A DNA stretch of 64,000 nucleotides from Salimicrobium album (GCF_900107115.1 NZ_FNOS01000001.1:496001-560000); one strand, 5' to 3'; shown: positions 24,519 to 33,970, counted from the stretch's first letter. Numbers and translations: made by a program. Notes: generated by a model not told the origin, from the letters alone.

Positions 24519-26555
24519 GTGAGCGATAAAAAAAGCAGAAAACAGGAACAACTGGAACGTTTTACAGCTGATGATCGCGATAAAGAGATGACCACGAACC
24601 ATGGAACGAAACTCTCTGAAGACGAATTTTCCCTGAAAGCGGGAGAACGTGGGCCTACTTTAATGGAGGATTTCCATTTCAGAGAAAAAATAACGCACTT
24701 TGACCATGAACGTATTCCGGAAAGAGCCGTACATGCCAGAGGCTATTCCGCCCACGGAGAGTTTGAGCTCTATGAGTCTCTGGAACAATACACAACTGCT
24801 GATTTTTTGACGGATACAAGCAAAAAGACCCCTACCTTCACCCGCTTCTCCACGGTTGCAGGCTCTAAAGGGTCAGCAGAACTGGCACGTGACGTGCGTG
24901 GGTTTGCAACAAAGTTCTATACAGAAGAAGGCAACTTTGACCTTGTAGGTAACAACATACCGGTATTTTTCATTCAGGACGCCATTAAATTTCCGGATCT
25001 CGTCCACGCGCTAAAACCCGAACCGCATAACGGCATCCCTCAGGCAGCAAGTGCCCATGACACATTCTGGGATTTCATTGCGAATAACCAGGAATCGGCA
25101 CACATGATTTTGTGGGCGATGAGTCCCCGGTCCATTCCGAGAAGCTTCCGGATGATGGAAGGTTTCGGTGTAAACACTTTCCGACTGGTAAATAAAGAAG
25201 GAAAAGGTCATCTGGTGAAGTTCCACTGGAAGCCGAAACTCGGCGTACACTCCCTCGTATGGGACGAGGCACAAAAAGTGAATGGTAAAAACCCGGATTT
25301 CCATCGTGCCGATCTTTACGAAGCAATTGAAAATGGAGATTTCGTCGAATTCGAACTGGGACTTCAGATAATCGATGAAGGAGATGAGCATTCTTTCGAT
25401 TTTGATGTTCTGGATCCTACGAAAGTGTGGCCCGAAGAAGAAGTTCCGGTCAAACGGGTAGGTAAGCTGACGCTGAACCGGAACGTGGACAACGTGTTTG
25501 CCGAGAACGAACAGGTCGCTTTCCACCCGGGCCACGTCGTACCTGGAATCGACTTTTCCAATGACCCGCTGTTACAGGGACGTCTGTTCTCTTATACAGA
25601 CACTCAGCTGACACGTCTCGGAGGGCCCAATTTCCACGAAATTCCGATCAACCGCCCCGTCTGCCCTTTCCATAACAACCAGCGCGACGGTATGCACCGA
25701 ATGACGATTAACCGCGGTCAGTCGAGTTACCACAATAACTCGTTGGCGGATAACCATCCGCGTACTGTTCCTCCGGAGGAAGGCGGATTCGAACATTATC
25801 AGGAAAAAGTGGAAGGTGAGAAAGTACGCGCACGGAGCGAAAGCTTCAAAGACCACTTCTCTCAGGCCATCATGTTCTGGAACAGTATGAGTGAACACGA
25901 GAAAGGTCATATTAAAGATGCTATAAGCTTTGAACTTGGTAAATGTCAGCAGACAGCCGTCCGCGAACAGGTTGTGGATATGCTTTCCAATATAAGCGGA
26001 GATCTTGCTTCCTACGTAGCAGATAATCTCGGACTGGCAGCACCACAAAATCAGGCGGAAAATATAACAAAAACTTCTCCGGCTCTGAGCATGGCGAATA
26101 CGGTACAGTCACCTGAAACCCGTAAAATTGCCGTGCTGCTTGCAGAAGGCTTCAACGGTGAAGAAGTTCAGGGAGTCCTTGACGGTATCGATAAAGCCGG
26201 TGCGGATGCTGAAATATTCAGTACCAAACTCGGTAAAATCAAAGCTGATAATGGGTACACGGTAGAGGCGGATCATACATTCCTTACCGGAGATTCCGTA
26301 CTTTTCGATGCTGTGTACGTTGTAGGCGGCCCTGACCTCAGTGAATCTTACAAAATGAAGGCGAAGTACTTCACGAAAGAAGCTTACATGCACTTCAAGC
26401 CTGTCGGAGCGACTCACGACGGTAAAGACTGGCTCGAAGAAGCGGGCATGAGCGGACAGCCGGGAGTCATCACTTCAGATGATCTCGAGTCCTTTGGAGA
26501 AGACTTCATTAAAGCCGTAGCCGCACATCGTTTCTTTGATCGCGAATTAGTATAA
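24519..26555 (+). CDS. katE: Large-subunit monofunctional catalase (KatE/HPII type)
   Basis: A 678-residue haem catalase. The catalytic His is in [11 protein letters not shown], the distal Asn in [12 protein letters not shown], and the haem-ligand Tyr in [20 protein letters not shown]-terminal DJ-1/PfpI-like domain (about 535-678, beginning [20 protein letters not shown]) marks the large-subunit clade. GTG at 24519 has AAGGAGG six bases upstream; the ATG six codons earlier contains that ribosome site and is rejected. It removes H2O2 under stress and stationary phase. A sigma-B promoter precedes it. Confidence 0.95.
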   Translation: MSDKKSRKQEQLERFTADDRDKEMTTNHGTKLSEDEFSLKAGERGPTLMEDFHFREKITHFDHERIPERAVHARGYSAHGEFELYESLEQYTTADFLTDTSKKTPTFTRFSTVAGSKGSAELARDVRGFATKFYTEEGNFDLVGNNIPVFFIQDAIKFPDLVHALKPEPHNGIPQAASAHDTFWDFIANNQESAHMILWAMSPRSIPRSFRMMEGFGVNTFRLVNKEGKGHLVKFHWKPKLGVHSLVWDEAQKVNGKNPDFHRADLYEAIENGDFVEFELGLQIIDEGDEHSFDFDVLDPTKVWPEEEVPVKRVGKLTLNRNVDNVFAENEQVAFHPGHVVPGIDFSNDPLLQGRLFSYTDTQLTRLGGPNFHEIPINRPVCPFHNNQRDGMHRMTINRGQSSYHNNSLADNHPRTVPPEEGGFEHYQEKVEGEKVRARSESFKDHFSQAIMFWNSMSEHEKGHIKDAISFELGKCQQTAVREQVVDMLSNISGDLASYVADNLGLAAPQNQAENITKTSPALSMANTVQSPETRKIAVLLAEGFNGEEVQGVLDGIDKAGADAEIFSTKLGKIKADNGYTVEADHTFLTGDSVLFDAVYVVGGPDLSESYKMKAKYFTKEAYMHFKPVGATHDGKDWLEEAGMSGQPGVITSDDLESFGEDFIKAVAAHRFFDRELV

Positions 26556-26559
26556 ATCA

Positions 26560-26590
26560 AAAACCCCGGATTCAGAGAATCCGGGGTTTC
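26560..26590. terminator. Bidirectional terminator between katE and the amidase gene
   Basis: AAACCCCGGATTC pairs perfectly with GAATCCGGGGTTT around three bases. Confidence 0.92.
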
Positions 26591-26625
26591 GTATGTCTTC
26601 AAAATCTGTTATGTAAGTCCTGATG

Positions 26626-27696
26626 TTATTTTGATAAATAATTGCGCAATCCTTCTGTTACTGCCTGAGCTACCTGATTCTGGTGGTCCCTCGTCTTTGC
26701 AAGATCCAGTTCGTAACCATTGGAAATATAGCCGAGTTCCAGCAATGCAGCAGGAGCCTTGTTACCACGAAGCACCTGGAAATTTCCATGAAGTGTGCCA
26801 TCATCCTGATAACTTGTGCGTGCTGTGAGACGGTTCTGTATGGAGGCAGCGAGAGACGGAGACCCGTAGTAATAAGAGCTTATCCCTCTTGCACTTTCGT
26901 ATTTGTGAGAATTGTAGTGAAGACTTACGAAAGCGTCTGCATTGTGACGGGCGGAAGATCCGGTGCGTTCGAAAAGCGAAACGTATCGGTCGGAGGTTCG
27001 TGTCATAATTACCTCCGCTCCGGCATACCTGAGTGCCCCTGCCACCGTCTGTGCGGTCTGAAGGGTTAAATTTTTCTCAAGCGTTCCATCTCTGCCTATC
27101 GCTCCGGGTTCGTACCCACCGTGGCCGGCATCTACAACGATCGTGGAATTCTTTAAAGAAGAAACATCTTCAGAGGGGGAAGCGGAATGGGACGCTTTAA
27201 CAGCAGTGGCCCTGCCGGAACTTGTCAAAAATCCTGCAATCCACGCCTCAGAGCCGTTACCAAGTTGAACTTTTACCCATCCATTTTGTTCTTCTAATTT
27301 CTGATACGTGTCCCCCTGTCCGGCGAACCCGACGATTGGAGTCTCTGTGCCCGGCCCTTGTCGAAGGTGAACGGTATCAGCCTGGACGATTATGTCTCCT
27401 GAAGCTGTCTGTCCGGAGGAAGCGGAATTTCCTGCTGATACAAGATAATGACCCGCTACCCAGCCACTTTGTCCATTATAATCAACATTCGCCCAGCCGT
27501 ATTTCTCTTCCTGCACTGTTACTTCCGTACCCCGAGAGAGCGCTCCCAGCACTTCGGACTCGCTCCCCGGCGCTTCCCTCAAGTACAGAGAGGAAGCGTC
27601 CACCTGCTTCGTGGAGTGACTGTCTGCCGCTACTGCAAAAGTTCCTGTAAAAATAAATAAAAAAGTAAGTAATAGAGCGGTAACCTGTTTAATAAT
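26626..27696 (-). CDS. N-acetylmuramoyl-L-alanine amidase with two SH3b domains, apparent ATT start
   Basis: A 356-residue secreted wall hydrolase. Signal peptide (about 1-24, AVA-AD cleavage), two SH3b domains (about 30-90 and 105-165), and an Amidase_3 domain (about 182-354) with zinc ligands in VVDAGHGG, the Glu of GTLEKNLTL, His of SLHYNSH, and catalytic Glu in LLELGYISN. No ATG, GTG or TTG lies at a usable distance from the perfect AAGGAGGG. Codons ATT ATT AAA begin seven bases after it, giving MIKQ plus a normal signal peptide. The nearest upstream ATG precedes the predicted transcription start. Confidence 0.88.
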   Translation of the reverse strand: MIKQVTALLLTFLFIFTGTFAVAADSHSTKQVDASSLYLREAPGSESEVLGALSRGTEVTVQEEKYGWANVDYNGQSGWVAGHYLVSAGNSASSGQTASGDIIVQADTVHLRQGPGTETPIVGFAGQGDTYQKLEEQNGWVKVQLGNGSEAWIAGFLTSSGRATAVKASHSASPSEDVSSLKNSTIVVDAGHGGYEPGAIGRDGTLEKNLTLQTAQTVAGALRYAGAEVIMTRTSDRYVSLFERTGSSARHNADAFVSLHYNSHKYESARGISSYYYGSPSLAASIQNRLTARTSYQDDGTLHGNFQVLRGNKAPAALLELGYISNGYELDLAKTRDHQNQVAQAVTEGLRNYLSK

Positions 27697-27702
27697 GACT
27701 AT

Positions 27703-27710
27703 CCCTCCTT
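27703..27710 (-). promoter_or_regulatory. Ribosome binding site deciding the ATT start
   Basis: AAGGAGGG on the minus strand, seven bases before ATT at 27694-27696. The codons between are ATA and GTC, neither usable at this spacing. Confidence 0.7.
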
Positions 27711-27741
27711 TTTGTTTGCCGGGCCAAGGCCGGCAGTTATC

Positions 27742-27770
27742 ATTATAACATTTTTCCATAAAACGAACAC
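27742..27770 (-). promoter_or_regulatory. Promoter of the amidase gene
   Basis: A perfect TATAAT -10 (27742-27747) with a poor -35 (TGTTCG-like) 16-17 bases upstream. The predicted start near 27735 gives a 5' leader of about 40 bases. Confidence 0.55.
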
Positions 27771-27838
27771 CCAGCGAATGGATTAATTCAGAATCTGGTC
27801 TTAAATACAGGTATACAATGAGTCCAGACAAAAACTAT

Positions 27839-27880
27839 CCCCCAGGAAGCCGGACGATGCTGTCCGGTTCCAGGAGGGGG
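27839..27880. repeat. Long imperfect inverted repeat upstream of the amidase promoter
   Basis: CCCCC...GGAAGCCGGAC pairs with GTCCGGTTCC...GGGGG around GATGCT. It has no T-tract directly attached. It lies between the dapA terminator and the amidase promoter. Operator or mobile-repeat relic are both possible. Confidence 0.5.
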
Positions 27881-27892
27881 TTCGACGTATAA

Positions 27893-27953
27893 ATAAAAAA
27901 GAACAACACTTCGCATCCTGCGGGCACGGCCCGCAGCAGTCTCCGTGTTGTTC
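27893..27953 (-). terminator. Terminator of dapA
   Basis: GAACAACAC pairs with GTGTTGTTC, with an inner CTGCGGGC/GCCCGCAG stem. On the minus strand it is followed by TTTTTTATTT. Confidence 0.85.
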
Positions 27954-28027
27954 TACAGAAAATCATTTCAATGAATTAACCGGTTCCTGTCTTCCCATTA
28001 TCCGTGCTGTCCCGGTCTTTATACAGC

Positions 28028-28921
28028 TTAAATGCTTGCTACTTTCTTTTGCTGATAAATATCTATCATATTATGCAGTGCTGAACATTCGGCGTCGTCC
28101 AAAGGAATCATAGGAAGACGTACGCTCCCTACGGAAACGCCCATGTAATTCAGGGCTTCCTTCACAGGTGAAGGACTCGGCTGGGCAAAAATAAGTTTCA
28201 TCATAGGCAGAATGTAACCGTGCAGAGTAGCCGCCGTCTTCACATCCCCACGCTTGTAACTGTCTATCATATCTATCATTTCGTCACCGATAACATGGGA
28301 AGACACGGAAATGACTCCGGCGCCCCCTACGGATAACATAGGTAACGTCAGGCTGTCTTCTCCGGTGTAAACGGAAAAGTCCTGAGGTGTCTGGCTGATG
28401 ATACGCGTGGCAGCATCCAGATCACCGCTAGCTTCTTTTACAGAAACAATGTTCTTGATTTCAGCAAGCCTGATAATCGTATCGGGTTCAATGTTCACGA
28501 CACTCCGTCCGGGAATATTGTATAACATGACCGGGAGCGGGGTTGCTGCAGCAACTTGAGAAAAGTGACGATACAGGCCTTCCTGAGAAGGTTTGCTATA
28601 GTAAGGAGCTACGAGCATAATACCGTCCACTCCCACTGCTTCTATCCGTTTTGTCAGTTCTACAGAGGCTTTCGTATTGTTGGAACCGGTACCTGCGATG
28701 ACCGGCACTCTTCCGTCTGCTACTTCCACTACAAAGCGGCAAAGCTCCACTTTCTCCTCAGCCGTCAAAGTCGGGGACTCTCCGGTCGTTCCGGCTACGA
28801 CAAGTCCCTCCGAACCGTGGAGGATCAAATGCTCCACGAGATTTCTCGTCCGGTTATAATCGATGTCCTCCTGGTCGTCAAAAGGCGTCACCATGGCCGT
28901 CAATAATTGTCCAAAATTCAT
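28028..28921 (-). CDS. dapA: 4-hydroxy-tetrahydrodipicolinate synthase
   Basis: A 297-residue class I aldolase condensing pyruvate with aspartate semialdehyde, the first committed step to diaminopimelate and lysine. VVAGTTGESPTL holds the active-site Thr pair, PVMLYNIPGR the catalytic Tyr, and VSVKEASGD the Schiff-base Lys. ATG with AAAGGGTGTG upstream. Monocistronic, between its own riboswitch leader and terminator, and not linked to asd or dapG. Regulation by lysine is shown by the leader. Confidence 0.95.
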   Translation of the reverse strand: MNFGQLLTAMVTPFDDQEDIDYNRTRNLVEHLILHGSEGLVVAGTTGESPTLTAEEKVELCRFVVEVADGRVPVIAGTGSNNTKASVELTKRIEAVGVDGIMLVAPYYSKPSQEGLYRHFSQVAAATPLPVMLYNIPGRSVVNIEPDTIIRLAEIKNIVSVKEASGDLDAATRIISQTPQDFSVYTGEDSLTLPMLSVGGAGVISVSSHVIGDEMIDMIDSYKRGDVKTAATLHGYILPMMKLIFAQPSPSPVKEALNYMGVSVGSVRLPMIPLDDAECSALHNMIDIYQQKKVASI

Positions 28922-28969
28922 TGTTACACACCCTTTTTAAGATTTTTAGATTTAGGTGCGGAGGACCAT

Positions 28970-29006
28970 AATAAAAAGCAACAACGGAGATCAGGGCCGC
29001 TGTTGC
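28970..29006 (-). terminator. Riboswitch-controlled terminator before dapA
   Basis: GCAACA-CGG pairs with CCG-TGTTGC (minus-strand reading GGCAACAGCGG...CCGTTGTTGC), followed by TTTTTATT. It lies between the lysine aptamer and the dapA start. Confidence 0.85.
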
Positions 29007-29029
29007 CGTAGAAACATGTATATCGTTTC

Positions 29030-29210
29030 TCCGTAAGATAGCCCTCCATATAGTCTCCTATATGACAGTTCTGCATCTTTTAAATACCAGAACCAGCGGT
29101 CAGAATCATGAGGTTTCTGCCACTTCGGCAATGTCCCCTTTCGATGCGATTCAACGAAGCCTCCGCTTCTCCCTGCATCTACTAATGGTTATTGCACCTC
29201 TACCCTTACT
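29030..29210 (-). promoter_or_regulatory. Lysine riboswitch (L-box) upstream of dapA
   Basis: On the minus strand the conserved L-box blocks occur in order: AGAGGTGC, AGTAGATG, GGGAGAAGC, GAAAGGGGACATTGCCGAAG, ACTGTCATA and GGGCTATCTTA. A terminator stem follows about 30 bases later. Lysine binding should favour termination and lower dapA expression. Confidence 0.93.
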
Positions 29211-29398
29211 TCAAACATTATTTGAAATAAGATGTGGTATTGAATTACTTCCAACATACCAGAGCAGGGCCCTTTTTACAATCGATTCGTTTCAAAAAAA
29301 TCTTTTATTTTCGTATTTCTTCAATGCCCATTGTCAGCTTTGTTTCGTTACACTGCAAGGTACTTGACCAGCTATTGAAAAGAGTAGGGTCCAGAACT
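29211..29398. other. Region between the WYL regulator and the L-box
   Basis: About 190 bp including the presumed dapA promoter. An ATAATG block near 29217-29222 (minus strand) is a possible -10, without a convincing -35. No gene was seen. Confidence 0.4.
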
Positions 29399-30385
29399 TC
29401 ATTCTTCATAAAGACGTCTCATTTTCTCAATCTCTTTCTCCACTTCCTGTTTAAGGGTGCGTGGAGATATAACCCGGGCCTTGTGCCCCCACTGAAGCAC
29501 CCAGGTGACTAGTCCCGTACTCATCTTTCCTTCTGTGGACAGGAGAAAATACTCTTCGTCCACCTGTTTCACCGATACTTCAAGACCAAATCTGTCGAGC
29601 ACTACATTCAAAAGGGACTGATGGAATTTTATTTCGACTTTCATATTTTCTCCGGAGAACATATGAAAACTTTGATTAACGTACTCCTGAACATCGAAGT
29701 CACCTTTTTCAAACGTCTCATCGGCGATACGGATGTTTCTTATACGATCCAGACGGTAGTGACGCATCTCTTCTGTTTTACGGAACCAGCCGATCAAATA
29801 GTAGAAGTCGTTCTGCCAGATAAGGGCATACGGCTTCACTTCGTACTCGTCTCCGTTCCTATGATATTCGAACGTTTTATTCATGTTGTATTTACCATAC
29901 TTGAAGCAGACGACCCGCTGCTCGGAAATAGCCCGGTGCACATGATCTATATTGATTTTCACCTGATCGTAATCGTTCGCTGTCATCTGTGAAAATATAA
30001 GAGGGTCCGGGAGGGTCGCAGCAATATGTCTACTCGTTAATTTGCCCAGCTTTTTAATAAGTTTCTTTTTTTCTTCCTCATTAATGAAACGGGCCGACAA
30101 AATGGCATCATTCAACAATCGAAGCTGATACGTTTCAAACAATCTGTCCTGAAAACTGTAATATACTTTGCCGAATTTCCCCCTGTTTTTTATAATTTCA
30201 TAACCGATCTCTTCCAGCACGTTCATGTCACTTTTCAGGGTTCTCGCATCGAATTCTCTATCTACCCCGAAAAACTCCTGTAACTTACTGCTCATTTCCG
30301 TAATGCTCAGTTCGTTATTTTCGTCCGTCTCTTCAAAAAGGATACGTAACAACACTAACAGCCTGGTATTGTTGTTCAGTTCCAA
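29399..30385 (-). CDS. WYL-domain transcriptional regulator
   Basis: A 328-residue protein: N-terminal helix-turn-helix (about 1-75, ITEMSSKLQEFFGVDREFDARTLKSDM), a WYL domain in the middle (about 140-220, FYYLIGWFRKTEEMRHYRLDRI), and a C-terminal WCX-type extension. WYL domains sense ligands such as nucleic acids or nucleotides. The TTG at 30385 is preferred because GGGGTGAG lies just upstream; an upstream TTG would add eight residues. No partner operon is adjacent, so the target is unknown. Confidence 0.88.
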   Translation of the reverse strand: MELNNNTRLLVLLRILFEETDENNELSITEMSSKLQEFFGVDREFDARTLKSDMNVLEEIGYEIIKNRGKFGKVYYSFQDRLFETYQLRLLNDAILSARFINEEEKKKLIKKLGKLTSRHIAATLPDPLIFSQMTANDYDQVKINIDHVHRAISEQRVVCFKYGKYNMNKTFEYHRNGDEYEVKPYALIWQNDFYYLIGWFRKTEEMRHYRLDRIRNIRIADETFEKGDFDVQEYVNQSFHMFSGENMKVEIKFHQSLLNVVLDRFGLEVSVKQVDEEYFLLSTEGKMSTGLVTWVLQWGHKARVISPRTLKQEVEKEIEKMRRLYEE

Positions 30386-30592
30386 ACACTCACCCCTCGA
30401 CGACTTCAAAATAGATTCGCTTCATATATCTTAAATTCATAGTAAAATTTATTCACACTGTTGTCTATGCTTAATCGTTAAAAATGCCCACAGTTCCCGC
30501 AGGTAAACATTTTTTTGTGTTTCTGGTAATTTTTTATAAAACAGTCGTATGTCCCTGTTTTCACTCATTTACTGAGTACGGGTTTGAAATTG

Positions 30593-30621
30593 TTGTCACC
30601 GCCGGAGCGTGGGAGTATAAT
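30593..30621 (+). promoter_or_regulatory. Sigma-A promoter of the DHA2 exporter
   Basis: TTGTCA (30593-30598), exactly 17-base spacer, perfect TATAAT (30616-30621), 37 bases before the start codon. The rest of the 270-bp gap shows no gene or clear operator. Confidence 0.8.
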
Positions 30622-30658
30622 ATTCCATTAGTCTATGCAAACTAAAGGAGGGTTATAA

Positions 30659-32128
30659 ATGGTGGAACAGAACTACAACAGAGTTCTGGTTGCAGCATTG
30701 CTCATATCAGGATCTTTCATTACGATCCTTAACCAGACACTCATGATCACGGCCATTCCTCCAATTATGGAAGAAATGAATGTATCGGCCAACTCCGCCC
30801 AGTGGCTGACCACCGTCTTTATGCTCGTAAACGGAATAATGATTCCGATTACCGCATTTTTAATAGAAAAATTCACAACAAGACAGCTGTTTATGACAGC
30901 TATGACAATTTTTCTGGTTGGGACATTTCTTGGAGGTATCGCTTTTAACTTCCAAAGCTTAATCGTGGCACGCGTAGTTCAATCAGCCGGAGCCGGCATC
31001 ATGCTCCCGCTGATGCAGACGGTCTTTCTGCTTATATTCCCGGTGGAAAAACGCGGAACGGCCATGGGGTACATAGGACTCGTTATTTCCTTCGCCCCTG
31101 CCATCGGCCCTACCCTTTCCGGGTGGGTGACTGAAGAATTTACATGGAGATACCTGTTCTGGTTCATCTTCCCGCTTGTCATTATTATGATTTTGGTAGC
31201 TTTCTTCGTACTGAGGAACGTGACGGAACTAAAAAATCCGAAACTCGATATTCCTTCCGTACTTCTTTCCACGTTCGGCTTCGGAGGCCTACTTTACGGA
31301 TTTACAAGTGCCGGAAACAATGGATGGGGAAGCCCTATCACTCTCCTCGGCCTTGCAGCCGGGTCCGTCATTCTCTTCGCTTTTATCAGAAGACAGTTGA
31401 GTATGACTCATCCGATGCTTGAGTTCCGGGTATTCAAACTGAAAACATTCAGACTGACCACCATTATCGCCGGCATTACGTTCATGGGGCTTATAGGTTC
31501 TGAAACACTGATCCCGCTTTTCATGCAGAACATGCGTGGTTTCACTGCGTTCGAATCCGGTCTCGTACTTCTGCCGGGGGCTCTCATTTCCGGGTTGATG
31601 TCTCCTATTACCGGAAGGATTTTTGACCGGATCGGAGGACGTGTGCTCGGAGTGATAGGTCTCTCGATCATGACGACCGGAACAATTCTTTTGGGAGTAC
31701 TTGATACGGAAACGACTCTCACTTACCTGATGGTCGTCTACGCTATCCGCATGTTCGGTTTCTCGATGGTGATGATGCCCGTCACCACTTCAGGTTTGAA
31801 CGAACTGCCCAACAAACTAATTCCTCACGGAGCCGCAGTGAGCAACACAATGAGACAAATCGCCGCTTCCGTGGGTACTGCCGTTCTGGTCACTCTGATG
31901 ACAACATCCAAAGACGTGGCAGCATCTCTCACATCCATGGATAGGCCCGATATCTTTGGAGTTAATTTCGCTTTCTTCCTCATTGCCGCTCTCTCGGCGG
32001 TATCAACGGTTCTTGCTTTATTCATTAAGCGCACCTCTCCGCCTAGTGACGAGCAGTGGGATGAGTGGGAAAGACAGGCTCAAGAACAAAAGAACGAAAA
32101 ACAAAAAGAGAAAGCAGCCGGCGGATAA
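30659..32128 (+). CDS. DHA2-family (EmrB/QacA-type) multidrug MFS exporter
   Basis: A 489-residue transporter with about 14 TM segments. Motif A-like and motif C regions are present (LIVARVVQSAGAGIMLPLMQT; GYIGLVISFAPAIGPTLSGWV), typical of drug:H+ antiporters with 14 TMs (LmrB/MdrL branch). The C-terminal tail is charged (QAQEQKNEKQKEKAAGG). ATG with AAAGGAGGG upstream. The substrate cannot be predicted, and no TetR-type regulator is adjacent. Confidence 0.9.
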   Translation: MVEQNYNRVLVAALLISGSFITILNQTLMITAIPPIMEEMNVSANSAQWLTTVFMLVNGIMIPITAFLIEKFTTRQLFMTAMTIFLVGTFLGGIAFNFQSLIVARVVQSAGAGIMLPLMQTVFLLIFPVEKRGTAMGYIGLVISFAPAIGPTLSGWVTEEFTWRYLFWFIFPLVIIMILVAFFVLRNVTELKNPKLDIPSVLLSTFGFGGLLYGFTSAGNNGWGSPITLLGLAAGSVILFAFIRRQLSMTHPMLEFRVFKLKTFRLTTIIAGITFMGLIGSETLIPLFMQNMRGFTAFESGLVLLPGALISGLMSPITGRIFDRIGGRVLGVIGLSIMTTGTILLGVLDTETTLTYLMVVYAIRMFGFSMVMMPVTTSGLNELPNKLIPHGAAVSNTMRQIAASVGTAVLVTLMTTSKDVAASLTSMDRPDIFGVNFAFFLIAALSAVSTVLALFIKRTSPPSDEQWDEWERQAQEQKNEKQKEKAAGG

Positions 32129-32150
32129 ATCGCCTGCTGCTTTCTCTTTT
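32104..32150. terminator. Terminator overlapping the end of the DHA2 gene
   Basis: AAAAGAGAAAGCAG-CGGCG pairs with CGCC-TGCTGCTTTCTCTTTT. The stem begins within the last eight codons. It can serve yjcF from the other side. Confidence 0.88.
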
Positions 32151-32164
32151 GCTATATTGTCTTA

Positions 32165-32590
32165 TTAACGGAAGCTTTTTTCCATCGTTACGTGCGGAAT
32201 ATTGGCATCCATAAACTCATCAGAAGTCGTACGATAGCCGAGACTTTCATAAAAAGTTTCCGCCCGGGTCTGAGCATTCAACTTCGCCTTATCCCTTCCT
32301 TCTTTCTGGACGCGCTCTTCCATCGTACCTATCATCTGTTTCCCGAATGACAAGCCACGATGTTCCTTGAGCACACAAATACGTTCAAGTTTTCCGTAGT
32401 CATCCATTATGCGGAGACGTGCGGCTGCGACGGGCTGATCGTCTTCATAACCAACGAAATGCACAGACACTTCATCAAGACCATCATGCTCTTCTTCTTC
32501 TGTAACATTCTGCTCTTCAATAAACACTTTTCTCCGTACGGAGTAGGCATCTTTTCTTTCCTCTTCTGTAGATACTGTCTTTATTTCCAT
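32165..32590 (-). CDS. yjcF: GNAT acetyltransferase (YjcF-like)
   Basis: A 141-residue GNAT fold. VRRKVFIEEQNV near the N-terminus and the acetyl-CoA loop region ICVLKEHRGLSFGKQMI are the YjcF/ElaA-like signature. Substrate unknown. It lies five bases after yjcG on the same strand, and the block yjcH-yjcG-yjcF resembles that of B. subtilis. Confidence 0.85.
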   Translation of the reverse strand: MEIKTVSTEEERKDAYSVRRKVFIEEQNVTEEEEHDGLDEVSVHFVGYEDDQPVAAARLRIMDDYGKLERICVLKEHRGLSFGKQMIGTMEERVQKEGRDKAKLNAQTRAETFYESLGYRTTSDEFMDANIPHVTMEKSFR

Positions 32591-32595
32591 AATTT

Positions 32596-33111
32596 CTATT
32601 CCCCTTTCAGGCGGAACGTTTCATACACACTCCACGATTCGTTATCGAGCTGGTAGAGCAGTTGAAAACGGTCTAACCGGTCGGTAAGATCGAACTTGGA
32701 CATCCGCAGACTTTCATATATGTCGGAGAATTCATCGTCCGACAGACTCTGTGCAATAGTGATATGCGGTACAAAAGTATGTTCTCTTTCTCCTTCAAGA
32801 GCACCTTCATGCATTTTTTCACTCAGTCTGTGGAGATCTTCGTTAGGCTCTATCTTTAAATACAGCACGTTTGCTGCCGGCTTAAAGGAACCTACCTTCT
32901 TCACTTCTATATCGATCGGCCTCGTTTTTTTTGCAATCTCATCCAGCGCAGGGATAATGGTTCTCTCGATTTCTTCATCGTCCGATTCAAAAGGATATTT
33001 CAAAGTGATGTGAGGCGGTACGAGAGCATAATGAGAGTCGTACCTTTTTCTGTAAGAGTTTGCCTCATCCTGGACTTTTTTAGACGGAAAAATAGCTATA
33101 CCATATTTCAT
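32596..33111 (-). CDS. yjcG: 2H phosphoesterase superfamily protein (YjcG-like)
   Basis: A 171-residue protein with the two H-x-T-x motifs of the 2'-5' RNA ligase/2H phosphoesterase fold: PHITLKYPF (about residue 34) and PHITIAQSL (about 115). B. subtilis YjcG has this fold, but its substrate is not known. Between yjcH and yjcF and probably co-transcribed with both. Confidence 0.9.
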   Translation of the reverse strand: MKYGIAIFPSKKVQDEANSYRKRYDSHYALVPPHITLKYPFESDDEEIERTIIPALDEIAKKTRPIDIEVKKVGSFKPAANVLYLKIEPNEDLHRLSEKMHEGALEGEREHTFVPHITIAQSLSDDEFSDIYESLRMSKFDLTDRLDRFQLLYQLDNESWSVYETFRLKGE

Positions 33112-33127
33112 CTTGCGTCCCTCCTGT

Positions 33128-33856
33128 TCATTTTCCGATTATAGTAACAAGTCCCCTTTTGAAGTCTTTCTGCCAGGACCCCCATGTGTGGTCCCCTCCT
33201 TCAATTTCGTGGAACGTGTAATCGAACGGTTTTCTTTCAAGGTATTTATTCAGTTCGCGGTTCGGATTGAGAAAATCCTTTACTTCGCCTTCTGTGGTAG
33301 TTACTTCTGTCTCTTTAGTACCAATCGTATGATAAATCGACAGCGGTGTGAAGTCGCTTGCTTTCTTAGCTTCTTCCAGTACCGTCTCATTCACGAACGG
33401 GCTCTGCATTATAATGTTGGAAAAAGTATAAGGATAACGGCATCCGATCATGAAAGCCAGAGAACCTGCGAGGGAATCACCGATCAGTGTACGACAGCTG
33501 GCCATACAATGACTCGGATACGTCTGATCCAGGAAAAGAACAACTTCGTTTACAATAAAATCTATATAATTCTGCTGTCTTTTCCCTTCCGGATGGTATT
33601 TATCCTGCCTGTCGAATTTATCTTCATAATGGATCCCCACAAAGATAGTCGGAGAAATCTGTTTGGACTCATGAAGTTCATCGCTCAGGGTAGCTGCCCT
33701 TCCCATCTGAAAATAATCGTCCCCATCCTGCATGATACAGAACTGATATTTGTACAGTTCGGAAAAATTCTCCGGTAAATATACTTTCAGTTTCATTTCT
33801 TCTTTTAAATACTCACTGTTTATCGTATGTTCTTCGAATGTGCCTTTCCTTTTCAC
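33128..33856 (-). CDS. yjcH: Alpha/beta-hydrolase esterase (YjcH-like)
   Basis: A 242-residue esterase of the enterochelin-esterase (Fes/IroE) branch. The nucleophile elbow is IGDSLAGS, the catalytic His lies in EGGDHTWGSW, and the acid is probably in the loop before it. GTG at 33856 has GGGGTG five bases upstream; the longer reading to 33883 would include an unlikely Cys/Arg-rich start. First gene of the yjcHGF block. Substrate unknown. Confidence 0.85.
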   Translation of the reverse strand: MKRKGTFEEHTINSEYLKEEMKLKVYLPENFSELYKYQFCIMQDGDDYFQMGRAATLSDELHESKQISPTIFVGIHYEDKFDRQDKYHPEGKRQQNYIDFIVNEVVLFLDQTYPSHCMASCRTLIGDSLAGSLAFMIGCRYPYTFSNIIMQSPFVNETVLEEAKKASDFTPLSIYHTIGTKETEVTTTEGEVKDFLNPNRELNKYLERKPFDYTFHEIEGGDHTWGSWQKDFKRGLVTIIGK

Positions 33857-33970
33857 GTGAACACCCCTGCATCGTTTAATCATCCATAGATTTTACCCTT
33901 ACGTTGAAGTTTCAAACCTTTACTTTTATTTTATCATAGTTAAGCTTTCGAATCTTTATTTAAAAAACGT

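Noticed and set aside
25011-25535. 174-codon minus-strand frame inside katE
   Set aside because: Shadow of the catalase gene, which has all active-site motifs.
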